Origin: Chlorobiaceae bacterium | GTDB lineage: Bacteria > Bacteroidota > Chlorobiia > Chlorobiales > Chlorobiaceae | Assembly: GCA_012972835.1 (NCBI GenBank) | Contig: JABDHK010000010.1 | Coordinates: 248,001-312,000 of the forward strand | DNA: 64,000 nucleotides | Direction: 5' to 3' | In this document: positions 8,621 to 17,364 of the stretch, one piece after another | Position numbering within the stretch: the first letter of the stretch is position 1 | How the letters are laid out: each line of letters opens with the position of its first letter | The notes under the pieces: generated by a model | The model's input: the letters and a program-made list of their open reading frames with translations, nothing else | What the model was told of the DNA's origin: nothing | The model's database searches: none | Translations under genes and position numbers: made by a program

Positions 8621-9564
8621 GAAACAAACTTTTAATCGGATTTGCCATACTTGGCATCCTGCTTGCAATCGGTAGTGCCTATATTTCAGGGATACCGGCC
8701 AAACCTCAGCCACCGGCCTTCAAACCCGCATCGAATCCCTATGCAAAGGGCATTTATGCCAACGGAATTATTGAAACAGTCCAGACCAGTGGCGAGAATA
8801 TCAATGTCTATCCAGAAGTTCCGGGTACGGTTGTCAAGATTTCTGTGACTGAAGGCGAGCATGTTAAGGCAGGAACGCCATTGTTTATTCTTGATGACTC
8901 GGTACAGCGCTCCACGACTGCATCGGCCAAAGCCCAGATTGATGTAGCAAAAGCAACCTATACAAGCCTGAAGGCTCAGTACAGCAAACAGAAAGCCTCA
9001 TGGGCTCTTGACCCAAGGTCAGTCAGTAAAGATGCGCTGGATACAGCAGAAAATGCTGTAAAAGGAGCCAAGGCAAATCTTGAACTCACTCAAAAGCAGT
9101 ACGAGGCAGCCAGTGCACTTCTGGGCAGATATGCTGTCAAAGCACTCTCGGACGGAACGGTTCTCTCCATCAACACAGCTGTCGGCAGTTATATTTCAAG
9201 CCAGGGTGTTTACAGCACCTATACACAGGTGTTTCAACCTGTTATGGTGCTGGGCAATATGAAAGGCGATCTTGCTGTTCGGTGTTATATTGATGAGATC
9301 CTGATTAACAGGATTCCCGCCCCATCCGAGATAGAGGCGAGAATGACTATTCAGGGAACGGATGTCAACATTCCGTTGAAATTTGTGAGAATACAGCCGA
9401 ACGTCACACCAAAAATAGAACTTTCAAGCCAGAGAACAGAGCGGGTTGATGTTCGTGTACTGCCGGTTATTTTCAGTTTTGAAAAACAGAAGGGCGTTTC
9501 AATCTATCCAGGTCAACTTGTTGATGTCTACATTGGTGAAAAAAACAGTACCCCCAAAAAATAG
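8617..9564 (+). CDS. HlyD/DevB-family periplasmic adaptor (membrane fusion protein)
   Basis: 315 residues with an N-terminal membrane anchor (residues ~4-22), a lipoyl/barrel-sandwich half motif (PGTVVKISVTEGEHVKAG, ~75-92), a short alpha-helical hairpin (~105-165, Ala/Lys-rich), the second lipoyl half (SDGTVLSINTAVGSYI, ~173-188) and a beta-barrel domain. It bridges the inner-membrane ABC permease to the outer-membrane factor encoded next. Its start overlaps the ATPase stop and its 3' end overlaps the next gene by about 40 bases. Conserved gene order makes the partner assignment strong. Confidence 0.88.
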   Translation: MRNKLLIGFAILGILLAIGSAYISGIPAKPQPPAFKPASNPYAKGIYANGIIETVQTSGENINVYPEVPGTVVKISVTEGEHVKAGTPLFILDDSVQRSTTASAKAQIDVAKATYTSLKAQYSKQKASWALDPRSVSKDALDTAENAVKGAKANLELTQKQYEAASALLGRYAVKALSDGTVLSINTAVGSYISSQGVYSTYTQVFQPVMVLGNMKGDLAVRCYIDEILINRIPAPSEIEARMTIQGTDVNIPLKFVRIQPNVTPKIELSSQRTERVDVRVLPVIFSFEKQKGVSIYPGQLVDVYIGEKNSTPKK

Positions 9565-11062
9565 TGCAGCTTTTCAGGGCTATCGCCGTGGCAGTGCTCT
9601 CCTCGCTTCATTCGTGGTATCCCTCTTCCTGTTATCGGGTTGTGCTGTTGGCCCGGACTTTGTTCATCCTGAAGCGCCAAAGCTAACCCATTACAACCAT
9701 GGTGGGGATACAAAGGAGAGTGTTACAGCGGAAGGTATCTCACAGGGTTTTGAAGAAGGTATTGGCCCGGTTGCCAATTGGTGGAGCTTGTATAAGTCAA
9801 AGCAGCTTGATGCTGCTGTTATCCAGGGGCTTGCTGATAATCCAGGCTTAAAGGCGGCTCAAGCCTCTCTCAGGCAGAGTCAGGAAAACCTGCGGGCGGG
9901 CTCAGGAATTTTTTATCCGCAGCTCAGCGCAACGTTTGCCGAGAATCGCGAAAGAAATTCACCGGCATCCATCGGCAGCTCTGCACCGGCAAGCATCTTT
10001 AATATAACAACCTTATCCTCATCGGTAAGTTACGCGCTCGATGTTTTTGGCGGTCAACGCCGTACTGTAGAAGGTCTGGCAGCACAGGTTGACCAGCAAA
10101 GGGCTCTCACCCTTGGCTCCTACATGATGCTTACGGGAAACATTGTCAACACCTCGATTGCCATAGCGGCATATCGTGCTGAAATTGATGAATTTGAGCA
10201 GTTGATTGCCTTGGAAAGAGATCAGATAAGCATTGCTGAAAAACAATTCAAGGCGGGGTTGACTGCCTATGGAGCTGTACTGGCATTGCGGAATCAATTG
10301 CATGCACTTGAAGCAACGCTGCCTCCTCTCCGTCAGAAGTTAAGCCAGGCAGAACATCTGCTTGCCACGCTTGAGGGTAAAACACCAGCTGAATTTCAGC
10401 CACCAACCCTTCAGTTGACCGATATCTCTCTTCCTCGTCAGCTGCCTTTATCACTGCCCTCGGAACTGGTTCGCCAGCGGCCGGATATTCTGGCAGCTGA
10501 AGCTCAGTTACATGCAGCCAGTGCAGGAATTGGAGTGGCTACCGCAGCACTCTTCCCGAGTGTTACCCTGAATGGCAGTTATGGCCAGAGCAGTCAAACA
10601 ATGAATAACCTGCTCAACAGTGGCAGTAATGTCTGGGGGATAGGTGCCAGTGTGACAGCCCCGATATTTAAAGGCGGAACGCTTCTCTCACAGCGTCGTG
10701 CGGCAATTGGTGCCTACCAGCAGAGTTTTGCCAGCTACAAGCAGACGGTTCTTGCTGCATTTGCCCAGGTGGCCGATATTGTGCGTGCCCTGGAGCACGA
10801 TGCACAGCTCACGCAAACCGAGGCTCAGGCAGTGAAGGATGCAGAGCTATCCCTGAATCTTCTCAAAAGTAATTATCAGGCCGGAACGGCAAACTATCTG
10901 CAGGTCATGGTCACTGATATCCAGTATCGTCAGGCTAAAATCGGTTACCTTCAGGCTGAGGCTCAGCAACTGCAGGATACGACCGCACTTTTTGTAGCCC
11001 TTGGCGGGGGTTGGGCGAATGACCTTAAAGCCAAGGAAGAGGTTTATCTGCATAATAAATAA
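9524..11062 (+). CDS. Outer-membrane efflux lipoprotein, TolC/NodT family
   Basis: I place the start at ATG 9524, inside the 3' end of the adaptor gene; an open frame extends further to 9446 but the sequence before 9524 is only adaptor coding in another frame. The protein has a basic N-terminus, a hydrophobic segment and a lipobox LLSGC, then two outer-membrane-efflux repeats. The conserved features include AVGPDF after the Cys, the ASLRQSQENL coiled coil, the SYALDVFGG strand motif, RQRPDI between the repeats and a second ASVTAPIFKGG strand. It forms the trimeric outer-membrane exit duct for the ABC exporter encoded upstream. Confidence 0.88.
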   Translation: MSTLVKKTVPPKNSAAFQGYRRGSALLASFVVSLFLLSGCAVGPDFVHPEAPKLTHYNHGGDTKESVTAEGISQGFEEGIGPVANWWSLYKSKQLDAAVIQGLADNPGLKAAQASLRQSQENLRAGSGIFYPQLSATFAENRERNSPASIGSSAPASIFNITTLSSSVSYALDVFGGQRRTVEGLAAQVDQQRALTLGSYMMLTGNIVNTSIAIAAYRAEIDEFEQLIALERDQISIAEKQFKAGLTAYGAVLALRNQLHALEATLPPLRQKLSQAEHLLATLEGKTPAEFQPPTLQLTDISLPRQLPLSLPSELVRQRPDILAAEAQLHAASAGIGVATAALFPSVTLNGSYGQSSQTMNNLLNSGSNVWGIGASVTAPIFKGGTLLSQRRAAIGAYQQSFASYKQTVLAAFAQVADIVRALEHDAQLTQTEAQAVKDAELSLNLLKSNYQAGTANYLQVMVTDIQYRQAKIGYLQAEAQQLQDTTALFVALGGGWANDLKAKEEVYLHNK

Positions 11063-11126
11063 CGAGGAGATATTAGCCATCCTGAAATGAATCATTCGGA
11101 TAGCTTATAAGAGCTAACTCAAGAGC

Positions 11127-12353
11127 ATGATGGAAAAACAAAGCAAGCTCGATCTATGGTTTCTGGTCCCAATGGCAGGGATTATAGTTATCGGGTTGAT
11201 GGCAATCTATAGTGCAACCCATGGAACCGGTGATCCAACCCTGTTTTACCGTCAGTTCACCTGGGGGGTGATAGGTGTCGTGGTTATCTCTTTTGTTTAC
11301 TACCACGATGTTCGTGTTATCCGCGATAATGCCTATATTTTTTATGCGATCGGGATTCTTCTTCTGGTAGCTGTTCTGCTTTTTGGCAAGAAAGTTGGCG
11401 GTCATTCAAGCTGGATAAAAATCGGGTTTTTCAGTTTTCAGCCTTCCGAAATAGCCAAGATGTCGACTATTCTTGCGCTGTCAAGATTTCTTTCCGATGA
11501 TGAAACCGATATCCGCTCAATACCACATTTTTTTATTGCTCTCGGAATTGCTTTTTTTCCGGCACTGCTTATCATCCTTCAGCTTGATATGGGGACAACG
11601 ATCACCTGTATGTCATTCATTGCTCCCATGCTTATTATTTCAGGATTTGATATCTATATCCTCATGTTGTTTGCTTTCCCCCTGATTCTTATGATCACCG
11701 GGTTTTTTAATATCTATTTTATTATTGCGTTTGCCCTGCTTCTTTTCATAATACTTGTTGCACATCATAAAAAATTTCAGATCCATCAGTTATTTGTTAT
11801 CGGCATCGGTCTTGCCACGAGTCTGTTGACACATCGTTTTGCTGCAGACATACTCAAACCTCATCAGATAGACAGGATTCAGACATTTCTTGATCCCATG
11901 AACGATCCCCAGGGTGCGGGATATAATGTGCTTCAGGCAAAAATAGCCATAAGTTCAGGGGGATTTTTAGGGAAAGGCTTTCTTCACGGTACGCAGACGC
12001 AACTTCGTTTTATTCCAGCTCAGTGGACTGATTTTATTTTTTGTGTTATTGCCGAAGAACTTGGTTTTATAGGAGCAGCACTCTTGCTGTCACTCTATCT
12101 GACATTGATTTTAAGGCTCATCTGGGCAATATTTTCAATAAAAAACAGGTTTGTTGAACTGACACTTACCGGATATGTATCGTTACTTTTTATACATATT
12201 GTTATTAATACCGGTATGACCATAGGTCTGATTCCGGTTATTGGGGTTCCTCTTCCTTTTGTCTCTTATGGAGGCTCTTCTTTAATTGGAAATATGATAA
12301 TGGTGGGACTGGCGATGAATTTTTCCCGTAACAAGAGAAGTCTTGGTTATTAG
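11127..12353 (+). CDS. rodA: RodA, SEDS-family peptidoglycan glycosyltransferase
   Basis: 408 residues with about ten transmembrane helices. SEDS hallmarks are visible: GLMAIYSAT in the first helix, the FQPSEIAKM segment (~residue 110), the large periplasmic loop with [16 protein letters not shown] (~270-288) and the C-terminal [13 protein letters not shown] (~370-384). RodA polymerises lipid II during cell elongation together with a class B penicillin-binding protein. It follows the efflux operon by ~65 bases and converges on the RNase P RNA gene. The ATGATG start leaves a one-codon ambiguity. Confidence 0.92.
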   Translation: MMEKQSKLDLWFLVPMAGIIVIGLMAIYSATHGTGDPTLFYRQFTWGVIGVVVISFVYYHDVRVIRDNAYIFYAIGILLLVAVLLFGKKVGGHSSWIKIGFFSFQPSEIAKMSTILALSRFLSDDETDIRSIPHFFIALGIAFFPALLIILQLDMGTTITCMSFIAPMLIISGFDIYILMLFAFPLILMITGFFNIYFIIAFALLLFIILVAHHKKFQIHQLFVIGIGLATSLLTHRFAADILKPHQIDRIQTFLDPMNDPQGAGYNVLQAKIAISSGGFLGKGFLHGTQTQLRFIPAQWTDFIFCVIAEELGFIGAALLLSLYLTLILRLIWAIFSIKNRFVELTLTGYVSLLFIHIVINTGMTIGLIPVIGVPLPFVSYGGSSLIGNMIMVGLAMNFSRNKRSLGY

Positions 12354-12360
12354 GGGAGAT

Positions 12361-12376
12361 AAAAAAAAGCTGAAAC
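12361..12376 (-). terminator. U-tract at the 3' end of RNase P RNA
   Basis: On the minus strand the terminal P1 helix of rnpB is followed directly by a run of eight T (12361-12368). This helix-plus-U-run should act as the intrinsic terminator of rnpB. Confidence 0.6.
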
Positions 12377-12809
12377 CGAAGCTGTAAGCCGAATTCTGTG
12401 GATTATCCGGCTTTAACCGGATAAAACTGCAGCCATTTATCTAATGCGGCTTACCCGAAAACTCTCTTTTCAGAATTGAGCGGGCCACTCTTCTCCCCCT
12501 GAGGGGAAAGTTTTCCTATTTAGCCTTGCTTCGGGGAGGTTTGCCAAGCACATTACATTACTGTAATGTCTGGTGGTCTCTTACACCGCCGTTTCACCCT
12601 TACTCCGGTTGCCCGGAGCGGTTTGTTTTCTGTTGCGCTCTCTGTGATAACCGGCTTGCACCGTCATCCCCAGGCTTGAGACCTGAAAAACAGGTAGTGT
12701 TAAACTACCAGCATTCAAGTCTCTCGACCGGCACCCTGCCCTGTGAAGTTCGGACTTTCCTCTGCACAGCCAGATGCTGCACAGCGACTGCACACTTTCA
12801 GTTTCAGCT
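12368..12809 (-). ncRNA. rnpB: RNase P RNA (bacterial class A)
   Basis: On the minus strand the conserved 5' core GAGGAAAGTCCG (near 12750) and the 3' core GAATTCGGCTTACAG (near 12385-12400) are present, separated by the expected distance. The two ends pair to form helix P1: AGCTGAAACTGAA at the 5' end (from 12809) with TTCGGTTTCAGCT at the 3' end (to 12368). The CR motif GTGAAACGGCGGTGTAAGAGACC is also visible in the middle. The RNA, with RnpA, matures tRNA 5' ends. The ~440-base length is normal for class A. The open frames over this stretch on either strand are shadows. Confidence 0.93.
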
Positions 12810-12850
12810 AAAACAAAGAACCCTGCGTTAAATGAATTATTCTTGAAGCG

Positions 12851-13654
12851 TTACAGCCCCTCAGCCTCTTCAAAGAGTCGTTCATGAACAACAATACGTC
12901 CGCATGACTCGCAAAGATAGAACCCACCCTGAACAATCATGGTATGACGATTTGTAGGAACCCTTGTGTTGCATCCGGAGCAGGCATTGCGATTCAACCG
13001 TACTACAGCATTTTGAAGTGTACCGCTTCTGAGATGGTCATACTTGTCGAGTAATCTTTTTGCTTCACTCTCAATAAGATTCCGTTGCTTCTTGACCTTT
13101 ACTTTCAAAGATTCAACGTCCTCTGCTGTTTCAATAACGATACTGTCCAGCTCCTCTTTTTTAAGATCGAGTTGTTTTTTCAGATCTTCAAGCTGCTGAT
13201 GAAGCACATCATCAGGCATCATCTCTTCTGTAATCTCGTCATAGCGGTTCTCTGTAATCAGCTGACGTCCTTTTTTCTGGATTTCAAGTGCACGCTGTTC
13301 AGCATGAACAATATCCTGAAGCTGGATTTCAGCCTGAGCAATCTCCTTCTCTTCATATTCGATCTGCTTGGAGAGAGCGTCATACTCCTTATTGTTGCGG
13401 GCAAGTGTCTGCTTCTCCTTGAAGTTCAGGATTTTATTTTTACAATCATGAACAGTTCCGTGCAGGCGCTGCCTAAGCTTCAGGTGATCGTCAGCTATTT
13501 TCTTACGTGACTCGATCTGTCGGCTTGTAAATGTCAGGTCTTCATCCAGAGCAATTATTTCCTCCGGCAGTCCCTTCTGCAGACTGACTATGCTTTCTAT
13601 CTGATTATCAAGGTGCTGGAGCTTGACAAGAAGGTTTATTTTGGTATGATCCAC
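12851..13654 (-). CDS. Coiled-coil protein with C-terminal zinc ribbon (COG1579 family)
   Basis: 267 residues: a long charged coiled coil (about residues 15-190, rich in Glu/Lys/Gln) followed by a zinc ribbon with CSGC and CESC pairs (~residues 226-250). This is the domain layout of the widely conserved COG1579 family, annotated as C4-type zinc-ribbon domain protein; proposed roles involve nucleic acid binding but the function is not settled. It is transcribed in the same direction as, and just upstream of, rnpB, and lies downstream of tRNA-Leu and rpmG. Confidence 0.85.
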   Translation of the reverse strand: MDHTKINLLVKLQHLDNQIESIVSLQKGLPEEIIALDEDLTFTSRQIESRKKIADDHLKLRQRLHGTVHDCKNKILNFKEKQTLARNNKEYDALSKQIEYEEKEIAQAEIQLQDIVHAEQRALEIQKKGRQLITENRYDEITEEMMPDDVLHQQLEDLKKQLDLKKEELDSIVIETAEDVESLKVKVKKQRNLIESEAKRLLDKYDHLRSGTLQNAVVRLNRNACSGCNTRVPTNRHTMIVQGGFYLCESCGRIVVHERLFEEAEGL

Positions 13655-13815
13655 TACTGCTGATGTTTTGGATTATTAAAAAAGCATAAAAAAAGCACCT
13701 TCCAAGGGACAGGTGCATACCTTTGTGTTGTATGTCAAAAAGTCTGATTGAGTTGCATCGACTGATGAAATATTGTCGAGTATATTCACAGGCATATCGC
13801 AGGGAAGATTGTTTG

Positions 13816-13897
13816 TGCCCGAAAGGAGACTCGAACTCCTACACCTTGCGGCGCGCGTCCCTGAAACGCGTGCGTCTACCAATTCCGCCATTCGGGC
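13816..13897 (-). tRNA. tRNA-Leu (anticodon CAG)
   Basis: Minus strand, 82 bases. Acceptor stem GCCCGAA/TTCGGGC pairs fully. The D-arm GGCGGAATTGGTAGACGC is the type II leucine form. The anticodon stem CGCGT/ACGCG encloses loop TTCAGGG, anticodon CAG. A short variable arm (GCC...GGT) and a T-arm GGAG-TTCGAGT-CTCC follow. CCA is not encoded. It lies between rpmG and the zinc-ribbon gene on the same strand. Confidence 0.95.
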
Positions 13898-13961
13898 ATT
13901 GCGTTATGCTCAGACAAGAACAATTGCAACTTATTGCTTGCTGTAATGCTGAAAGAGAGCG

Positions 13962-14144
13962 TTATTTAATCTCCTTATGCAAAGTGTGACGCTGCATATT
14001 TGGATTGTATTTTTTTAAGATAAGACGTTCTGTGGTATTTTTCTTGTTTTTTGTGGTCGTATATCTTGAAACTGTCTGCCCTTCTTTTTTGGCTTCAGTG
14101 CATTCAAGTGTGATAACGATTCTGTTTTCTTTTCCTTTTGCCAT
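13962..14144 (-). CDS. rpmG: 50S ribosomal protein L33
   Basis: 60 residues, the normal L33 length. The pattern [12 protein letters not shown] at the N-terminus, [12 protein letters not shown] in the middle and [16 protein letters not shown] at the end is diagnostic. It lacks the CxxC pairs of zinc-binding L33, so it is the zinc-independent (C-minus) form. A longer frame over the same bases is a shadow. The tRNA-Leu gene follows in the same direction. Confidence 0.95.
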   Translation of the reverse strand: MAKGKENRIVITLECTEAKKEGQTVSRYTTTKNKKNTTERLILKKYNPNMQRHTLHKEIK

Positions 14145-14293
14145 TGTAAACCCCAGTCAGGTATAAGTTGTAAAGAGCTGTGAATATAAGCCCTGTCAGT
14201 TGATTTTGCAAGTATTGGGGTTTTTCTTTTCGTGATAACAGGAGAAAAGCTATTTTTCACTTCTTTATAACACTTTTAAAAGGTAGCAGAACC

Positions 14294-15583
14294 GTGCTTG
14301 ACAGTAACTTATTTCACTATACCGGTAGTAGCCTCAGCTGCGATGAAGTCATGCTTGAAGAGCTTGCCGGCACCTTCGGAACTCCTCTTTTTGTGACCTC
14401 CCGCCGTAGCCTCCTTGAAAGCTATAAAACCTTCGAAGATGCTTTTGACGCTTTACCTCATTTTACCTGCTACTCAGTCAAGGCGAACTATAATCTGAGT
14501 GTTATCAACACCTTTGCTGAGCTTGGCTGCGGGTGTGATGTTAATTCCGGTGGAGAACTCTATAGAGCACTTCAGGCCGGTGTTCCCCCCGAACGAATTA
14601 TTTTTGCCGGTGTCGGCAAAAAACCTGAAGAGATTGCCTATGCGCTCGAAAGCGGGGTGCTTATGCTTAAAGCTGAATCGCTCTCTGAGCTTAAGGCCAT
14701 CGATCGTATTGCAGGGGAGCATGGCAAAAAAGCCTCTGTCGCCATAAGGATCAATCCAAATGTAACCGCTGAAACCCATCCCTATATAACCACCGGCGAC
14801 AGCAAAGAAAAATTCGGTATTGATGAAGCGGAACTGCCGGAGGTATTTGCACTGCTTCGGCAGCTGAAGCATATCACTCTTATCGGACTTGACATGCATA
14901 TCGGTTCCCAGATTTTTGATCCAGAATACTACGTGGCCGCAACTATCAAGCTGCTTTCGATTTTTAATGCTTCGAAAACTATGGGCTTTGCTGTTGAATT
15001 TCTTGATATCGGCGGAGGGTTTCCGGTAACCTACGATCCACTTAAACCAGCCACACCGATCCAGCATTTTGCTGAAAAGCTGATTCCCATGCTCCAGCCC
15101 GCCGGTGTTACAATAATTTTAGAACCGGGACGTTATCTGGTCGCAAATGCTTCGGTACTCTTGACAAGAATTCTTTATAAAAAGCGCAATCATACCGGCA
15201 AGGAGTTTTTTGTGGTTGATGCAGGCATGACCGAACTGATCCGCCCTGCGCTCTACCAGTCGCACCATGAAGTTCAGGCTGTAACCCGTCATGAGAACAC
15301 CATTATTGCCGATGTTGTAGGCCCGATCTGTGAATCAAGTGATTTTTTTGCCCGTCACAGGTCTATCGATGCAGCAGAAGAGGGAGAACTTCTTGCTGTT
15401 ATGTCTTCAGGAGCTTATGCCGCTGTGATGAGCAGCAACTATAACGGGAGGCTGCGTCCTGCAGAAGTGATGGTGAACGGAAGCGAGGTAACGCTGGTCA
15501 GAAAACGTGAAACCTATGAACAGCTCGTTCAAAACGAACTGTTCTTGTCAGAGAGGGGGTGTGATCCACCTGGAGTGATATAG
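14294..15583 (+). CDS. lysA: Diaminopimelate decarboxylase
   Basis: 429 residues, fold type III PLP enzyme. The PLP lysine lies in YSVKAN (~residue 60), with HIGSQI (~200), DIGGGFP (~240), EPGRYLV (~280) and the substrate-site CESSDFF (~350) all present. It decarboxylates meso-diaminopimelate to lysine, the last step of lysine synthesis. The GTG start at 14294 gives the expected N-terminus (the first recognisable LysA block begins ~20 residues in). Divergent from rpmG and convergent with metF. Confidence 0.96.
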   Translation: MLDSNLFHYTGSSLSCDEVMLEELAGTFGTPLFVTSRRSLLESYKTFEDAFDALPHFTCYSVKANYNLSVINTFAELGCGCDVNSGGELYRALQAGVPPERIIFAGVGKKPEEIAYALESGVLMLKAESLSELKAIDRIAGEHGKKASVAIRINPNVTAETHPYITTGDSKEKFGIDEAELPEVFALLRQLKHITLIGLDMHIGSQIFDPEYYVAATIKLLSIFNASKTMGFAVEFLDIGGGFPVTYDPLKPATPIQHFAEKLIPMLQPAGVTIILEPGRYLVANASVLLTRILYKKRNHTGKEFFVVDAGMTELIRPALYQSHHEVQAVTRHENTIIADVVGPICESSDFFARHRSIDAAEEGELLAVMSSGAYAAVMSSNYNGRLRPAEVMVNGSEVTLVRKRETYEQLVQNELFLSERGCDPPGVI

Positions 15584-15585
15584 CG

Positions 15586-16455
15586 TTACTGGTGGATATT
15601 GTTGAAAATTTGAAGGGTAGCATCGGCCATATTCAGAGTGTAGAAGTGAATGCCTCTGATATGATGGTCGATGAGCTCCTGTACCTGGTTTGTAGCCCAC
15701 TCGATACCGATTGACGCGACCTCTGTATCTTTTTCAGCATTCTGTACTTTTGTTATTAGAGAAGCAGGAATTCTTGCTCCAAGTGCCAGTTCCGACATTC
15801 TGATCATCCCTTTTTGTGTTGTGATGGGCATGATTCCCGGAATAACAGGTACGGTAATACCAGCAATGATGCAGCGCTCGACAAAGTCAAAATAGTCCCG
15901 GTTGTCAAAAAAGAGCTGGGTGACAATATAGTCAGCACCAGCATCGACCTTCTCTTTCAGATACTCAATCTCTTTCAGCCTGTTCGGCGTTTCAGGGTGG
16001 CCTTCAGGAAATCCCGCCACACCGACACCGATATCAGGATAGTTGGTTTTTATGAAGCGCACAAGATCTATCGCATGTGGAAAATCCTTGAGAGATTCAG
16101 CCATTGATGCTGAACCGGCAGGTTTGTCACCTCTCAGGGCAAGCACGTTATTGATGCCATGCTCCCGGTAGTTCTGCAGAATTGTTCCGGTCTCCTCCTT
16201 GTCGGAACAGATGCAGGTCAGATGAGAAACAACCGTCAGTCCTGTCTCTTTCTGAATTCTTGTCACCAGACTATGGGTTCTTGAACGGGTCGATCCACCG
16301 GCACCGTAGGTAACGCTGACGTATGAAGGATTGAGTGGCGAAAGAGCTGCTATGGTTTCAAAAAGCTTATCCCACTCTTCATCTTTTTTCGGGGGAAAGA
16401 ACTCGAAACTGAATACAGGCTTGGTTGCGGCGTTCAGTATTTCTTTGACAAGCAT
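15586..16455 (-). CDS. metF: 5,10-methylenetetrahydrofolate reductase
   Basis: 289 residues forming an FAD-binding TIM barrel. N-terminal FSFEFFPPK carries the catalytic Glu; further motifs are VSVTYGAGGS, HLTCICSD, NNVLALRGDKP and AGFPEGHPE. It reduces methylene-THF to methyl-THF for methionine synthesis. The stop lies two bases from the lysA stop on the other strand. The gene has ~190 bases of upstream non-coding sequence shared with the toxin-antitoxin promoter. Confidence 0.96.
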   Translation of the reverse strand: MLVKEILNAATKPVFSFEFFPPKKDEEWDKLFETIAALSPLNPSYVSVTYGAGGSTRSRTHSLVTRIQKETGLTVVSHLTCICSDKEETGTILQNYREHGINNVLALRGDKPAGSASMAESLKDFPHAIDLVRFIKTNYPDIGVGVAGFPEGHPETPNRLKEIEYLKEKVDAGADYIVTQLFFDNRDYFDFVERCIIAGITVPVIPGIMPITTQKGMIRMSELALGARIPASLITKVQNAEKDTEVASIGIEWATNQVQELIDHHIRGIHFYTLNMADATLQIFNNIHQ

Positions 16456-16597
16456 GGAAGATAAAAAGGATTAAAGGCGTGATTAAAAAAGAAGAATATA
16501 CAATTCCTACTCCATCCGGATACTAAAAAAAATTGGTTTGCGGGATCTCAATATCAGGCCACTGAGTAATGTTTTGCATATTTTAGTGTTATTGTCT

Positions 16598-16613
16598 TTG
16601 TTACATGTAACAA
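16598..16613. promoter_or_regulatory. Perfect 16-base palindrome, candidate operator of the toxin-antitoxin pair
   Basis: TTGTTACATGTAACAA equals its own reverse complement and lies 28 bases before the antitoxin start. MazE-type antitoxins and their complexes usually repress their own promoters by binding palindromes at this place. Function is inferred from position and symmetry. Confidence 0.5.
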
Positions 16614-16641
16614 TAGTGGAAATTAATTTCAGAGGTGCAAA

Positions 16642-16854
16642 ATGGCAGGTGTAGTAGAAAGGGTACAGAAGTACAGGGAAAGCTTGCGCAAGTCAGGATT
16701 GCGACCGCTGCAAATCTGGGTTCCTGATACGCGAAATCCTGGCTTTGTTCAGGAATGTATGAGACAATCTGCACTTGTCAAGGGCGATGGGCAGGAGAAA
16801 GATACGTTACAGTTTCTTGAAACCGCGGCAGATCAGGAAGGCTGGACAGAATGA
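16642..16854 (+). CDS. MazE-like antitoxin (DUF3018 family)
   Basis: 70 residues. The N-terminal VERVQKYRESLRKSGLRPLQIWVPDTRNPGF pattern is that of the DUF3018 'antitoxin MazE' family: a short DNA-binding/dimerisation region followed by an acidic tail that would wrap the toxin. Its stop overlaps the start of the MazF-like gene (ATGA at 16851-16854), the typical antitoxin-first arrangement with coupled translation. A perfect palindrome lies 28 bases upstream. Confidence 0.85.
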   Translation: MAGVVERVQKYRESLRKSGLRPLQIWVPDTRNPGFVQECMRQSALVKGDGQEKDTLQFLETAADQEGWTE

Positions 16855-17174
16855 AACGAGGAGATCTGGTTACCATTGCTCTATCTGGCGATTGCGGTAA
16901 GCATCGACCAGCCCTTGTTGTTCAGTCTGATTTATTTTCAGAGCATCCTTCTGTAACTATTTTGCCAGTGACAAGCGAGCTGTGTCGAGCGCCATTATTC
17001 CGTATCGAGATCGAGCCGACGACAGAAAATAACCTGAAGAAAATCTCGCAAGTCATGGTCGATAAGATTCAGACTATTTCTTGTGAAAAAGTTGGATCGA
17101 ACTTCGGACGGTTGGATGATACAGCGATGCATGCGATTAACCGTGTCTTGATGTTATGGCTTGGTTTTGCCTGA
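16851..17174 (+). CDS. MazF/PemK-family endoribonuclease toxin
   Basis: 107 residues. The N-terminal MKRGDLVTIAL and GKHRPALVVQSD blocks and the central SVTILPVTSE strand are the PemK/MazF SH3-like fold; the C-terminal KISQVMVDKIQTIS segment, with the conserved D-K pair, and the LGRLDD-like FGRLDD block complete the family pattern. MazF toxins cut mRNA at short motifs; the antitoxin encoded just upstream should neutralise it. It is full length with no damage visible, so the pair is probably functional. Confidence 0.88.
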   Translation: MKRGDLVTIALSGDCGKHRPALVVQSDLFSEHPSVTILPVTSELCRAPLFRIEIEPTTENNLKKISQVMVDKIQTISCEKVGSNFGRLDDTAMHAINRVLMLWLGFA

Positions 17175-17364
17175 GCATCTTATGATCCAATCAATATGAA
17201 AATGATAACCGTCCTACCAATACAACTGCAATGCATTCGAAAAGAGGTTTTATGTTGCAAAACATTAAATTGTAGTTCATTACAAGTGCTTCCGATCATT
17301 ACGCATCTCATAAAGGATGATGGTGTTCAGGTCATTTTCATAAATTCTCATCTACTCAACTCTT

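Noticed and set aside
12526-12831. Open frames across 12526-12831
   Set aside because: They cover the RNase P RNA gene, whose structure is clear.
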